A DNA stretch of 64,000 nucleotides from RYN-133 sp963754285 (GCA_963754285.1 CAVWFN010000004.1:1-64000), one strand, 5' to 3'. Counted from the first letter of the stretch, positions 52,638 through 62,549 are shown. The notes: generated by a model not told the origin, from the sequence alone. Translations and numbers: made by a program.

Positions 52638-53050
52638 GGGCTGCGCGGACGAAACGCGGCGCAGCGTTTCGATCCGCAGATTCCGCAGTCGGTCCCGGGC
52701 CGGTAGTGCTCGTGCGCCTCGCGCGGATGCCCGCATCGACAGATCGCCTGCTCGCCGGCCATTCGTCCCCCAAGAACCCTGTGCCCCCAAGGAGAATCCC
52801 TTTGATTTCCAAGGTCAACCCTGAGATTCGCAAGCAGCGCCTACGACGAAGGTCACAATACGCGGCTCAAGTTTTGTATGTCTGTATTGCCGTGTTTACG
52901 TGGTTGTTGCGCAGTTCCTCTTCTATAGAGGCAAGCCCGGGAACCGCCAGCGTTCCGCCCGGGCACCGACGCCGACGTCACCGACGCACACATCCGATCC
53001 CGTCCCAACCGGCACCAGTCCTGGTATCCGCACAGAACGGAGCTTCTAAC
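52638..53050 (+). other. 413-bp leader/intergenic region before the glycosyltransferase
   Basis: No separate gene is convincing here. The segment 52845-52935 is markedly AT-richer than its surroundings (for example CAAGTTTTGTATGTCTGTAT), so it is a promoter candidate for the downstream glycosyltransferase operon. AAGGAG at 52789-52794 precedes a TTG at 52802 that is in frame with the glycosyltransferase and would add ~83 residues including a hydrophobic stretch (VLYVCIAVFTWLL). An extended start is therefore possible. Confidence 0.45.
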
Positions 53051-53874
53051 GTGTCTGCTCGCACTCGCTGCGCGGACCCTCGCATCAGCGTGGTCATTCC
53101 AGCCAAGAACGAAGCACACAACCTCGAGGTGTTGCTTCCGGAGCTGCCCGACGTCCACGAGGTGATCCTCGTCGACGGCAGCTCGGTCGACGGCACCGTC
53201 GAGGTCGCGCGCAGCGTCCGTCCCGACATCCGAGTCGTCCACCAGACCCGCCGCGGCAAGGGCAACGCGCTCGCCTGCGGTTTCGCAGCGGCGACCGGCG
53301 ACATCATCGTCATGTTCGACGCCGACGGCTCGGCCGACCCGGCCGAGATCCCGCGGTTCGTCGATGCGCTGATCGCCGGCGCCGACTTCGCCAAGGGCAG
53401 CCGGTTCCGCTCCGGCGGCGGCAGCGCCGACATCACCCGGATCCGCGCGGCCGGCAACCGCGGCCTCAACGTCCTCGCCAACCGCCTGCTGCGCGCGCAC
53501 TACACCGACCTCTGCTACGGCTACAACGCGTTCTGGGCCGACATCCTGCCCGATCTCGACCTGCCCGACACCGGCGTCGCGCGCCGCTCGGCGACGCGAT
53601 GATCTGGGGCGACGGCTTCGAGATCGAGACCGTGATCAACTGCCGGATCGCCGCGGCCGGCCTGCGACATCGTCGAGGTGCCGCAGCTTCGAGCTGCTCC
53701 GCGTGTCACGGCGAGAGCAACCTCAACGCGGTGTCCGACGGGTTGCGCGTGCTCAAGACCATCGGGTCGGAGCGCCGTCGCGCTGCGCGACTCAAGGCCC
53801 AGCGCCGCGAAAACGCTCGCGAGCGCGCAGCTGAGTACAAGAGCCGAAGCCGCGAGTCGCGCAAATCCGCGTGA
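53051..53874 (+). CDS. GT2 glycosyltransferase, dolichyl-phosphate-mannose-synthase-like (frameshifted)
   Basis: The N-terminal GT-A domain reads ISVVIPAKNEAHNLEVLLPE, VILVDGSSVDGTVEVARSV and the DxD motif in VMFDADGSADPAEIPRFVD, as in polyprenyl-phosphate sugar transferases. The frame breaks near 53580, and removing single bases near 53664, 53684 and 53706 restores the expected ending (DIVEVPSFELLRVHGESNLN, AVSDGLRVLKTIGSERRR). Several indels in 130 bp point to sequence error. GTG 53051 has GGAG 8 nt upstream. Confidence 0.83.
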
Positions 53875-53925
53875 CGGCTCGACCTTTCCGTAAGACCCCT
53901 ACGAGCTAACGGCGAGAGGAGTCTC

Positions 53926-56064
53926 GTGACTGACGCACGTCCAACAATCACCGTTGTCGTCTGTGCCTACACCGAACGCCGGTGGGACGGCCTGCAGGCG
54001 GCATGCTCCGCGGCCAACGCACAATTGCACGCCGACGATCAGTTGATCCTCGTCGTCGACCACAACGAAGCGCTGCTCGATCGCGCCCGCAGTGCAATGC
54101 CTGAATTCGACGTGCTGCCCAACACGCACGCCCGGGGACTGTCCGGCGCACGCAACACCGCGCTCGACAAGGTCACCGGCGATGTCGTCGTCTTCCTCGA
54201 CGACGACGCGGTGCCGCGTTCCGGGTGGCTCGACGCGCTGCGCGCGCCGTACGCCGACCCACAGGTGTACGGCGTCGGTGGGTGGGCGGTCGCTGCCTGG
54301 CCCGACGGACGACGTCCCGACCACATCCCGCCCGAGCTCGACTGGATCGTCGGCTGCAGCTACCGCGGGCTACCCGAAACGGCCGCACCGGTCCGCAACT
54401 TGATGGGTTGCAACATGTCGTTCCGACGCGAGGTTTTCGACCTCGTCGGCGGGTTCGACGAGACGGTCGGACGCATCGGCACGACACCGCTCGGCTGCGA
54501 GGAAACGCAGCTGTGCATCCGGCTGCGCCAGGCGCGTCCGGACGTCGAACTGCTGCTCGAGCCCGGCGCCGTCGTCGACCACACCGTGAGCCGCGACCGG
54601 CTCGCGTGGTCCTACCTGCGCCGGCGGTCCTACGCCGAGGGCGTGTCGAAGGCGTTGATCAGCGACGACGTCGGTAGTGACGCGATGACCACTGAACTCG
54701 AATACACCCGCCGCGTGCTGCCCGCGGGCGTCGCGCGTGACGTCGGCCGGTGGCTGCGCGGCGACCGAGGCGCGGTGGGCTCGGCGGCTGCCGTTCCGAC
54801 GGCGCTGGCGAGCTTCGCCGCCGGCTACCTCGCGGCGCGCACGGGTCGGCACCGGTTGACCACTGCCGACGCCGGCCCTGTGCATGTGTCGCAGGTCGAC
54901 CTCGCGCACAACACCGATCTGCGCGTCGGCAGCGAGTGCCACCGCGCACGGCTACTGGTGCGGCGCGGACCGAGCGTGCTCGGCATCGTCGACGTGCCGG
55001 TGCGCGACGGGATCGTCACCGCCACGGAGATCGGTCTCGCGGCCGGCGAGCTCGCCACGCGACGCGTCGATGCAGTCGCGCACGCAACCGAGCGCGCCAG
55101 CATCTCGGTCGTGATCGCGACCGCCGGACGTCCGTCCGCCGTCGAACGATGCGTCACGGCGCTGCTGGACGGCGCCGAGGTGCCCGACGCGATCGTCATC
55201 GTCGACAACGCTCCGCATCACGTCGAAGACGCCGCCGTCCTGCGCGAGCTTGCCACGCGGGATCCACGCATCACCTATCTGCCCGAACCGCGCGCCGGGG
55301 CGAGCCGGGCGCGCAACGCCGGCGTCGCCGCCGTCGACACCGACCTCGTCGCGACCGTCGATGACGACGTCGTCGTCGACCGGTTCTGGCTGCAGACGCT
55401 GCTCGACGAGTTCGCCGACCCGCACACGTCGATGGTCACCGGGCTGGTGCAGCCGCTTGCTCTCGACACCGCGGCTCAGCTGCGCTTCGAGGAGCTCGGC
55501 GGGTTCGGCAAGGGCTTCGACCGGCGCGTGTTCCGCGCCGACGACACCACGATCCATCCGCTGTTCCCCTACGCACCGGGCATGGTCGGGTCCGGCAACA
55601 ACCTCGCGTTCCGCCGCACTGTTTGGACGGCCCTCGGCGGCATGAGCACCGAGCTCGGGCCAGGGACGCCGGTGCCTTCGGGTGAGGACCTCGACCTCTT
55701 TCTGCGCCATCTGCTGTCCGGCGCGGCGATCGTCTACACCCCGCACGCGCTCGTGTGGCACGAACACCGCCGCGGTGAGGACGAACTGCTCCGCCAGGTC
55801 CACGGCTACGGCCTGGGTCTGTCGGCGATCTTCGCCAAGCTGGTCCGTGACGATCCGCGTCAGTTCGGCGCCGTCGCCCGGCGCGCAGCACCTGGCCTAC
55901 GCCGACTGGTCGGCTCGTCGCGACACCAGGCCGTCTCGGCCGGCAGCCGTCCACCGCGCGCCCTGCGCCACGCGGAGCTGCGCGGCTTCGCCGCCGGGCC
56001 GTTCGCGTTGCGGCGAGCACGACGACATGCACGCACCTACGAACGAGAAGAGGTGACCTCATGA
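53926..56064 (+). CDS. Tandem two-domain GT2 glycosyltransferase
   Basis: This 712-residue protein has two complete GT-A domains. The first (residues ~8-240) has VVVCAYTERRWDGLQAACSA, the DDD motif in VVFLDDDAVPRSGWLDAL and the CNMSFRREVFDLVGGFDE acceptor region. The second (~390-640) has SVVIATAGRPSAVERCVTAL, VATVDDDVVVDRFWLQ and NNLAFRRTVWTALGG followed by PSGEDLDLFLRHLL. A linker with a C-term basic segment follows. It probably adds two successive sugars of the repeat unit. It overlaps the pyruvyl transferase start (ATGA). Confidence 0.9.
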   Translation: MTDARPTITVVVCAYTERRWDGLQAACSAANAQLHADDQLILVVDHNEALLDRARSAMPEFDVLPNTHARGLSGARNTALDKVTGDVVVFLDDDAVPRSGWLDALRAPYADPQVYGVGGWAVAAWPDGRRPDHIPPELDWIVGCSYRGLPETAAPVRNLMGCNMSFRREVFDLVGGFDETVGRIGTTPLGCEETQLCIRLRQARPDVELLLEPGAVVDHTVSRDRLAWSYLRRRSYAEGVSKALISDDVGSDAMTTELEYTRRVLPAGVARDVGRWLRGDRGAVGSAAAVPTALASFAAGYLAARTGRHRLTTADAGPVHVSQVDLAHNTDLRVGSECHRARLLVRRGPSVLGIVDVPVRDGIVTATEIGLAAGELATRRVDAVAHATERASISVVIATAGRPSAVERCVTALLDGAEVPDAIVIVDNAPHHVEDAAVLRELATRDPRITYLPEPRAGASRARNAGVAAVDTDLVATVDDDVVVDRFWLQTLLDEFADPHTSMVTGLVQPLALDTAAQLRFEELGGFGKGFDRRVFRADDTTIHPLFPYAPGMVGSGNNLAFRRTVWTALGGMSTELGPGTPVPSGEDLDLFLRHLLSGAAIVYTPHALVWHEHRRGEDELLRQVHGYGLGLSAIFAKLVRDDPRQFGAVARRAAPGLRRLVGSSRHQAVSAGSRPPRALRHAELRGFAAGPFALRRARRHARTYEREEVTS

Positions 56065-57161
56065 AGCTCGCCTATGTGGGCTGGGTCGGTTTCGGCAACC
56101 TCGGCGACGACGCGATCGCGGAGGCCGTGCTGCCGCCGCTGTCGCCCGACGAGGTTGTCTACGCCGCGCACGGTCCGGCGGATCTTCGCCGCGTCATCGG
56201 AACCGGAGCGCGTCAGCGCCACCTGTTGCTCGGCGGCGGCACCGCGATCGGACGGCGCAACTGGCGCGCGATCATGAACTTCGCCGGCGCAGTGCAAGCC
56301 AGGCGCCGGCCCTGGTTCATGATCGGTGCCGGTGTCGAAGATCCCGGTTTCGGCGGACGCAACAGCTTCTCCGGCAACGACGAACTCGCGCGCTGGCGGC
56401 GCACGCTGCGCCGCTTCGACCGCGTCACCGTACGCGGGCCGCGCTCGGCCGAGCTGCTCGCAGGCATCGGCGTCGACGCCAGCGTCGTCGGCGATCCCGC
56501 CCTGCTGCTGCGGCCCGACCCGGCACCGTTCGCGACCGCACCGACGGGTGCTCTTGGCGTCGCTCTCGGATTCGGTGACGACTTGTGGGGGCACGCCCAA
56601 CAGCGTGTGCTCGACGCCGTCGCGTCCGTCGCACGCGACCGCGTGCGTTCGGGCGGCACGGTGCGGCTGTTGGTGATGAACGACGACGACACCGCTGCCG
56701 CCGAGCACATCGCGACTGCGGCGAACGAGCAGCAGCCAGGCTCTGCCGTAGTCCACCGCGTGCGGACGAGTGCCGAGTTCTTCGACGCGCTGGCCGGATG
56801 CGACGTGCTCGTCGCGCAGCGTCTGCACGGAGCGGTGCTCGCTGCGGCCGCTGAAGTGCCTGTCGTGGCGCTCGAGTACCAACCCAAGTGCTACGACTTC
56901 ATGGCCTCGATCGACCAGGCCGAGTTGTGCCTGCGGTGCGACACCGTGACCGCTGCCTCGCTCACCGACGCACTGCGACTGGTCGAAGCCACTCGCGACT
57001 CGCGGCGGCACGACCTCGGTCTACGGGTCTCGACCTATCGAACGGCGCTCGACGCGGAACTCGCGCGCATCCGTGCCGTCGCCGACCCGTCCTCATCTTC
57101 TATTGCGCGGAAGGACGTCACGCGTGCTCGATCTCGAACCCACGACTACTCGACCAGCTGA
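56061..57161 (+). CDS. Polysaccharide pyruvyl transferase family protein
   Basis: The 366-residue protein has the N-terminal YVGWVGFGNLGDDAIAEAVL, the LLLGGGTAIGRRNWRAI motif and RRFDRVTVRGPRSAELL, with VAQRLHGAVLAAAAEVPVVA near the C-terminus, matching the CsaB/PS_pyruv_trans family. These enzymes add ketal pyruvate to exopolysaccharide or wall glycans. It is overlapped at its end by the next gene (57124). Confidence 0.9.
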   Translation: MKLAYVGWVGFGNLGDDAIAEAVLPPLSPDEVVYAAHGPADLRRVIGTGARQRHLLLGGGTAIGRRNWRAIMNFAGAVQARRRPWFMIGAGVEDPGFGGRNSFSGNDELARWRRTLRRFDRVTVRGPRSAELLAGIGVDASVVGDPALLLRPDPAPFATAPTGALGVALGFGDDLWGHAQQRVLDAVASVARDRVRSGGTVRLLVMNDDDTAAAEHIATAANEQQPGSAVVHRVRTSAEFFDALAGCDVLVAQRLHGAVLAAAAEVPVVALEYQPKCYDFMASIDQAELCLRCDTVTAASLTDALRLVEATRDSRRHDLGLRVSTYRTALDAELARIRAVADPSSSSIARKDVTRARSRTHDYSTS

Positions 57162-59367
57162 GCCGGCTCCATTACGGACCCGGTCACACGTCGCGGCACC
57201 AACCACGGCGTCGCGGCCCGACCACCAGATCGTCGCGGTCGAACCCGCCGACGCCGGTACGGCGCTGCGGGTTGTCGCCGCCGCGGCCACCGCGCTCACC
57301 ATCGCGCTGGTCGCGATCGGTGCTGCCACGCACATCTCGAGCGTGCAGGCCTTCGGAGCGTCGGCGTTCTTCCTGGTCACGCTCGGTTCGGCCGGTGCGT
57401 CGCTGGTGCGGCACATCTCCCTCGCGAGCTACGCGCTGTTCTCGATCGCCGGCAGCATGGTCACCACCATCCTCACCGGCTTCGTGCTCGGCGAGACTCA
57501 CTGGTGGTATCCGACAGCTGCCTTCGTCGTCCTCGCCGCCATCAGCATGGGATTGCACGGCTACGCGCTGGTGTCCCGCCGCTGGAAGGTCGAGGCAGGA
57601 CGCCACGCGTCGTCGCGCATCAGCGTCGGCGACGCACTCGCCCGCGTACGCGGCGCGGCCGTTCCGGTACTCGTGAGCGGCGCGGGACTCGCTGCGCTCA
57701 TCTGGGCGTGCGAAACGCACGCCGGCTCATACGCGAGCTACGGCGGCGCGCTCGCCCGGGTCGGCCCGGTCTGGTACGCAGGGCTGGCGCTGCTGGTCAT
57801 TGCAGTGCCGCTCAGTGTGCGGACGATCGCAGCCCGCCGGGTCACAGGCCTCACCGTCACCACGCTTGCGACGGCACTCGCGCTGACCCCCGCACTGCTC
57901 TACAAGTACCCGACCGTCACCTCGGCCGCGCGCCACGTCGGCGTCGCGGAGGTGATGCGCCACATCGGCGGCGTCGATCACTCCGGCGGCATCTATCACG
58001 CCTGGCCGGGCCTGTTCGCCGGCAGCGGGATGATGTGGGACGTCGGCGACGTGACCAACCCGCTGTCCTGGGCGCGCTGGTTCCCGGTGCTCATCGGGCC
58101 GGCGTCGGCGATCGGCGTCTACCTGTTGGCGCGGCGGGTCGCCGTGACCCGGACGGGCGCCGTGCCGGACCACCGGTTGTGGCTCGGCGCCGCGGTGTTC
58201 GCAGTGACGAACATTCTCGGCAACGCCTACTTCTCGCCGCAGTCGACCTGCTTCGTGCTCGCGGTGGCCGTGCTGGTGCTCGCAATCCCGACCGAGCGAT
58301 CGCTGACCGGTCGCGGCAAGCTGCTGCGCATCACCGGCCTGACCGTCGCCTCGTTCGCCGTGACGATCACTCATCAGCTCACGCCGTACCTGGTCGTGCT
58401 CGCGCTGTTCGTGCTCGTGGTGTTCAAGCTGGTGCGACCCTGGTACATCGTGTTGTTGACCGGCGTGCCGGCGATCGCGTGGGCATTGATCAACATCAAA
58501 GTGCTCGGTCAGTTCATCAATCTCGGCTCGATCGGAAACGCCGCCGCCAACGCCGCGCCGCCCAACCACGGCGGCGATCTCGGCTACCGCACGCTGACCA
58601 AGGTGGCGATCTACTCACCGCTGCTGCTGTTCATCTGCGTCGGTGCCGCAGCGCTGATCGCAGCGATCCGCCTGCGCAACCGTCTCGGCTGGGCTGTGCT
58701 CGCGTGCGCGGTGAGCCCGGCGCTGCTGTTCTTCGGCAACGCCTACGGCAACGAGGCGATCTTCCGGGTCTCGCTGTTCAGCCTGCCGTGGCTGTGCTTG
58801 CTGCTGGTGCTCAAGCCGATGCGCGTGCGCGCCAGCGGCACAGCGATCACCGCGTTCCTGCTCGCGGCCGCCGCCGTGTTCAGCATCGGCACGTACGGCC
58901 TCGATTGGTACCGCGTCATCCGTCCGACGACGGTGACCGCGATCGAGAAGTACGAGCAGACCGCACCGGCCGGATCGATCGTGCTCATCCCGGGCTCGGC
59001 CAACGCGATCCCCGGCAGGCTCACCGACCGGTCGCCGGACGTGCAGTACGTGCCGCGCGACATGCTGAAGATCCTGCCGGTCTCGCGCGGCTACAACCCC
59101 GTCGCCGACGTTCGGAAGATGTCCGAGAAGCTCGCCGGCGCTGCACAGCAGGTCGGCGGTGTGCCCGCGGTCTACGCGCTGCTCAACACTGCGACCGGCG
59201 CCTACGACGACCTGTACGGCATCCAGCGGTACTCCGACTTCGTGCGCATGCGGTCCGCGTTCGCATCGTCGGGCTACTGGGTGCCGGTGTATCGGTCGGG
59301 CTCGGCAACGCTCTACCGCCTCAACGTGCAGGCCTTGAAGACAGCGGTCGGGTCGAAGTCACGATGA
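57124..59367 (+). CDS. Multi-pass membrane protein of the polysaccharide locus (GT-C/polymerase-like)
   Basis: This 747-residue protein has about 14 predicted helices between residues ~45 and ~610 and a ~130-residue soluble C-terminal part (AIEKYEQTAPAGSIVLIPGS onward). Its topology and place between a pyruvyl transferase and a GT14-like gene suggest a Wzy-like polymerase or GT-C transferase, but I see no diagnostic motif. GTG 57124 (GGAAGGACG upstream) is used; it overlaps the pyruvyl transferase gene by 38 bp. Confidence 0.8.
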   Translation: MLDLEPTTTRPAEPAPLRTRSHVAAPTTASRPDHQIVAVEPADAGTALRVVAAAATALTIALVAIGAATHISSVQAFGASAFFLVTLGSAGASLVRHISLASYALFSIAGSMVTTILTGFVLGETHWWYPTAAFVVLAAISMGLHGYALVSRRWKVEAGRHASSRISVGDALARVRGAAVPVLVSGAGLAALIWACETHAGSYASYGGALARVGPVWYAGLALLVIAVPLSVRTIAARRVTGLTVTTLATALALTPALLYKYPTVTSAARHVGVAEVMRHIGGVDHSGGIYHAWPGLFAGSGMMWDVGDVTNPLSWARWFPVLIGPASAIGVYLLARRVAVTRTGAVPDHRLWLGAAVFAVTNILGNAYFSPQSTCFVLAVAVLVLAIPTERSLTGRGKLLRITGLTVASFAVTITHQLTPYLVVLALFVLVVFKLVRPWYIVLLTGVPAIAWALINIKVLGQFINLGSIGNAAANAAPPNHGGDLGYRTLTKVAIYSPLLLFICVGAAALIAAIRLRNRLGWAVLACAVSPALLFFGNAYGNEAIFRVSLFSLPWLCLLLVLKPMRVRASGTAITAFLLAAAAVFSIGTYGLDWYRVIRPTTVTAIEKYEQTAPAGSIVLIPGSANAIPGRLTDRSPDVQYVPRDMLKILPVSRGYNPVADVRKMSEKLAGAAQQVGGVPAVYALLNTATGAYDDLYGIQRYSDFVRMRSAFASSGYWVPVYRSGSATLYRLNVQALKTAVGSKSR

Positions 59368-60239
59368 GCGAGCTGTACGGCGGCACGTGCTACGTGCTGC
59401 TCGCGCACGCCGACGCACGCCAGGTGCGCCGGGTGACCGACGCGCTCGCCCCGAGCCCGGTGCTGCTGCATTGCGATGCACGCACCGACGACGCGACCTT
59501 TCGGACCATGATCGCGGGTGACAATGTCCGTCCGATCGAGCGGCGGGCGACTCCGTGGGCGAGTTGGGCCGCCTCGGCTGCCGAACTGGACGCGATGCAG
59601 GCGGCGCTTGATGTCCCTGACTGGGAACACCTCGTCGTGCTGTCGGGTGCCGACTACCCGTTGCACTCGAGCGCCGACATCGAGGCCGAGCTGTCGCACT
59701 ACCGCGGCCGTTCGCTGACCACGTCGCAACCCCTGCCGCGGCCGAACTGGGGTCGAAGCGGCGGCATCGATCGCGTGCGTTACCGGCACTGGACCTATCG
59801 CAGGCACATGCTGCGACTGCCGCTGCCCCGACACATCCCCGACGGCATCTCGCTGCACGGCGGCGCGGTGGGGAAGATCCTTGCGCGCGACCACGTCGCT
59901 GCAGTCGTCAACCTGTCCCGCCGCCGGCCGGAGCTCGCGCACTTCTGGCGGCGGACGTGGGCATCCGACGAGATCTTCATCCTGACCTTGCTGCACACGG
60001 CGCTGGCCGAGCAGCACCGCGCGGACGAGATCGTGTACGGCTTGCGGTGGTTCATCGACTGGGGCGCGGGGCGTCAGAAGAGTCCGGCGTGGCTCACCGA
60101 TCGCCACCTCGACGACATCGTCGCGGCGGCATCGGGCAGCCCGGCGGCGCTGTTCGGCCGCAAGTTCGGCACCGCGCACAGCACCTCGTTGCTCGACGCA
60201 GTCGACAACAGGTTGCGTGCGGCGGAGGCGTTGTCGTGA
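59364..60239 (+). CDS. GT14-type beta-1,6-N-acetylglucosaminyltransferase-like protein
   Basis: The 291-residue protein has CYVLLAHADARQVRRVTDAL, WASWAASAAELDAMQAALD and VVLSGADYPLHSSADIEAEL, with TWASDEIFILTLLHTAL, features of the core-2/I-branching (GT14) family found in bacterial polysaccharide clusters. It overlaps the previous stop as ATGA and the next gene start as GTGA, indicating one operon. Confidence 0.85.
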   Translation: MSELYGGTCYVLLAHADARQVRRVTDALAPSPVLLHCDARTDDATFRTMIAGDNVRPIERRATPWASWAASAAELDAMQAALDVPDWEHLVVLSGADYPLHSSADIEAELSHYRGRSLTTSQPLPRPNWGRSGGIDRVRYRHWTYRRHMLRLPLPRHIPDGISLHGGAVGKILARDHVAAVVNLSRRRPELAHFWRRTWASDEIFILTLLHTALAEQHRADEIVYGLRWFIDWGAGRQKSPAWLTDRHLDDIVAAASGSPAALFGRKFGTAHSTSLLDAVDNRLRAAEALS

Positions 60240-61720
60240 CCGCAGGAACGCTCGAGCGCCGTGCCGCGCCCGAGCGCGACACATCGACGACCGCCGGCGG
60301 GCGGCATCGGCGCAGCTCCGCAGCGTCGGGCCTGTTCGGGCGCGGGATGGTCTACGTGCTCGTGTGGTCGCTGCAACTGGTGGCCGCGTCGCTCGTCTCG
60401 CCGGTGCTCGCGCATCTGCTCGTTCCCTCGCAGTTCGGATACCTGTCGACGTCGATCGCGCTGTACCAGATGTTCACCGTTCTCATGGTGTTCGGACTCG
60501 ACCAGGCGCTGGTCATGGAACACGGCGACGGAGGTGTTCGACGCGCTTCGGCGCCGCGCGTGATCTGGCTCGCCGCCGCGATGGCGGTGGCGTTGACCGC
60601 GCTGCTGTTCGTGACCGGACCGGCATGGTCGCAGGCCGCAGGCTTCCCCGGTTTCCACGGCATCGTCATGCTGGCGCTGCTCTGGTCGGGGCCGGGCGCG
60701 ATCAACATGGTCGTGATGGCACTGCTGCGAGCACAGGATCGTCTCGGCGCCTTCGTCGTGGTGAACGTGCTCACCGGCATCGGCGGACAGGTCGGCGGCG
60801 TGCTCGTGCTGCTGTCGGGGTCGCGGTCGGCTGCTGCATACGGCTGGGCAGGCGTCATCGTGCAGTACGTCGCGCTCGCCATCGGGCTGGCCCTCGTGCG
60901 TCCCGGCGTTCGTGGGTTCGTCAATCGGGGCTGGGTACCGCGCGTGGTCGGCGCGGGCGCGTCGCTGGCCGCCGGCGCGTTCGCGATGTTCCTTCTCAAC
61001 ACCGGCGACCGAGTGCTCATCCAACGGCTGGACGGCGCGGGCGCCGTGGCCCGATACCAGATCGCCTACATCGTCGGGTCGGTCCCGATCCTGTTGCTGG
61101 CGTTCCTCAATCAGGCCTGGCTGCCGCGGATCCTCGAGATCCGTGAGCGCGAACGCCAGTGGCGCGTGCTCGCCGGCTCACGTGACCTGTTGCTCGGAGT
61201 GCTCGCACCGGCGCTCGCAGCGCTCGTGGTCGTCGCGCCGGTGGCGCTGCGCATCCTCGCCCCGCCGAGCTACGGCCTGAACGGGCTCGAACCGGTGGTG
61301 TTCTGGGTGGCCGTTGCGGCACTGCCCGTGGCCGACTGCGCGTCTTCCACACGGGCGCTGATCGCGCTGCGTCGCACCGGCGCGGTCGCGATCTCGACCG
61401 GCATCGCCGCGGCGCTGAACGTCGTGCTCTGCCTGGTGCTGATCCCGATCTGGCACGTCACGGGCGCGGCCGTCGCGACCTTCGTCGCGTTCACCGTGCA
61501 GGCTCTCGCGACGCGCATCCAACTCGGCCGCACCCGTGCGCTGGCGGCTCCGAACCACCGCACGTTGCTCATCGTCGGCGCAGCAGTCGTGCTCGCCGCG
61601 GTCGCAACGGCACCGCTTCCGTCGTCGTCACTCTGGCTCGCCGGACGTGTGCTGGTGGCCGTGGCGACGTTCGGCGCCGCTGTCGCGCAACTGGCCCGGG
61701 CGGAGGCGGCAGACCTGTGA
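60236..61720 (+). CDS. Polysaccharide flippase, Wzx/MATE-like (oligosaccharide export)
   Basis: The 494-residue protein has about 12-14 predicted helices with LVAASLVSPVLAHLLVPSQF, ALLRAQDRLGAFVVVNVLTG, FAMFLLNTGDRVLIQRL and FLNQAWLPRILEIRERE, the layout of RfbX/Wzx lipid-linked oligosaccharide flippases. GTG 60236 is coupled to the GT14 stop. It would move polyprenyl-linked repeat units across the membrane. Confidence 0.9.
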   Translation: MTAGTLERRAAPERDTSTTAGGRHRRSSAASGLFGRGMVYVLVWSLQLVAASLVSPVLAHLLVPSQFGYLSTSIALYQMFTVLMVFGLDQALVMEHGDGGVRRASAPRVIWLAAAMAVALTALLFVTGPAWSQAAGFPGFHGIVMLALLWSGPGAINMVVMALLRAQDRLGAFVVVNVLTGIGGQVGGVLVLLSGSRSAAAYGWAGVIVQYVALAIGLALVRPGVRGFVNRGWVPRVVGAGASLAAGAFAMFLLNTGDRVLIQRLDGAGAVARYQIAYIVGSVPILLLAFLNQAWLPRILEIRERERQWRVLAGSRDLLLGVLAPALAALVVVAPVALRILAPPSYGLNGLEPVVFWVAVAALPVADCASSTRALIALRRTGAVAISTGIAAALNVVLCLVLIPIWHVTGAAVATFVAFTVQALATRIQLGRTRALAAPNHRTLLIVGAAVVLAAVATAPLPSSSLWLAGRVLVAVATFGAAVAQLARAEAADL

Positions 61721-61794
61721 CCGCGAATCCCTATCGGGGCAAGCACGCCGTCACCCCGAGAAACGTCCGAAGGAAACGAACGAAGGGAGACACC

Positions 61795-62544
61795 ATGAGA
61801 AAGCGCACCATCGGCCGATTGGCCGGGCTGATCACAGTCCCCACCGCCGCCGTTCTCCTCGCCATAAGCTCTGCGCCCGCACAAGGCACCACCGCGCAGA
61901 TCGCCAGCCAGACACACGCCGCGGGGTTCACGCACCAGTTCGTGTGGAGCTTCCCCGGCACCACGCTCGCACCGCAGTGGGGTGTCTACAACAGCACCGC
62001 CACCACCAGCGGCGGCGACTCGCGCAACCCCAACAACGTCTGGGTCTCCGGTGGCGCTCTGCACCTGCGAGCCAGCGGCGACCAAGGCAGCGGCGTGTGC
62101 CTGTGCCGCGGTTCGGGCACGCCGAAGACGCCGTACGGACGGTGGGACATCTACGCACGCGTCCCCGTCGACGCCCATCACGACTTCGGCATCCTGCTGT
62201 GGCCGAACTCGGGTCAGCCCAAGGCCGGCGAAGAGCTCGACATCGCCGAGTTCCCCGGGCCGGACAAGACCGTGCTGCAGAACACCGTGCACGACGGCCC
62301 GGGTACGAACAAGCACTCGCACTTCACCAACGGCACGTACAGCGGGTGGCACAAGTACTCGGTGGTGTGGTCGAAGTCGTCGCTGTCGTTCTGGGTCGAT
62401 GACAACCTGGTGTGGCAGGCCGATCCGAGCTACTCGACCTACGACGCGATGCACCTCGTCCTGCAGGGTGGGCAGTACAGCCCGTCGACCCCGAACACCG
62501 GATCGAGCGTGATGGACGTCAAGTCCATCCGCTACTTCCACTGA
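61795..62544 (+). CDS. Secreted GH16-like glycosidase, copy 1
   Basis: The 249-residue protein has signal peptide MRKRTIGRLAGLITVPTAAV (cleavage near ALLAISSAPAQG) and a GH16 jelly-roll domain with the catalytic motif GEELDIAEFPGPDK (E-x-D-x-x-E), plus YGRWDIYARVPVDAHHDFGI and GWHKYSVVWSKSSLSFWVDD. GH16 enzymes cleave beta-glucans or galactans, so it may trim the exopolysaccharide or act on its own matrix. ATG 61795 has GGGAG nearby. Homologues lie at 63166 and 63864. Confidence 0.88.
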   Translation: MRKRTIGRLAGLITVPTAAVLLAISSAPAQGTTAQIASQTHAAGFTHQFVWSFPGTTLAPQWGVYNSTATTSGGDSRNPNNVWVSGGALHLRASGDQGSGVCLCRGSGTPKTPYGRWDIYARVPVDAHHDFGILLWPNSGQPKAGEELDIAEFPGPDKTVLQNTVHDGPGTNKHSHFTNGTYSGWHKYSVVWSKSSLSFWVDDNLVWQADPSYSTYDAMHLVLQGGQYSPSTPNTGSSVMDVKSIRYFH

Positions 62545-62549
62545 CGATC

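Noticed and set aside
57504..60239. 911-residue plus-strand open frame upstream of the GT14-like gene
   Set aside because: Only its last 291 codons (from 59364) match a family; the rest is an out-of-frame reading of the membrane protein gene.
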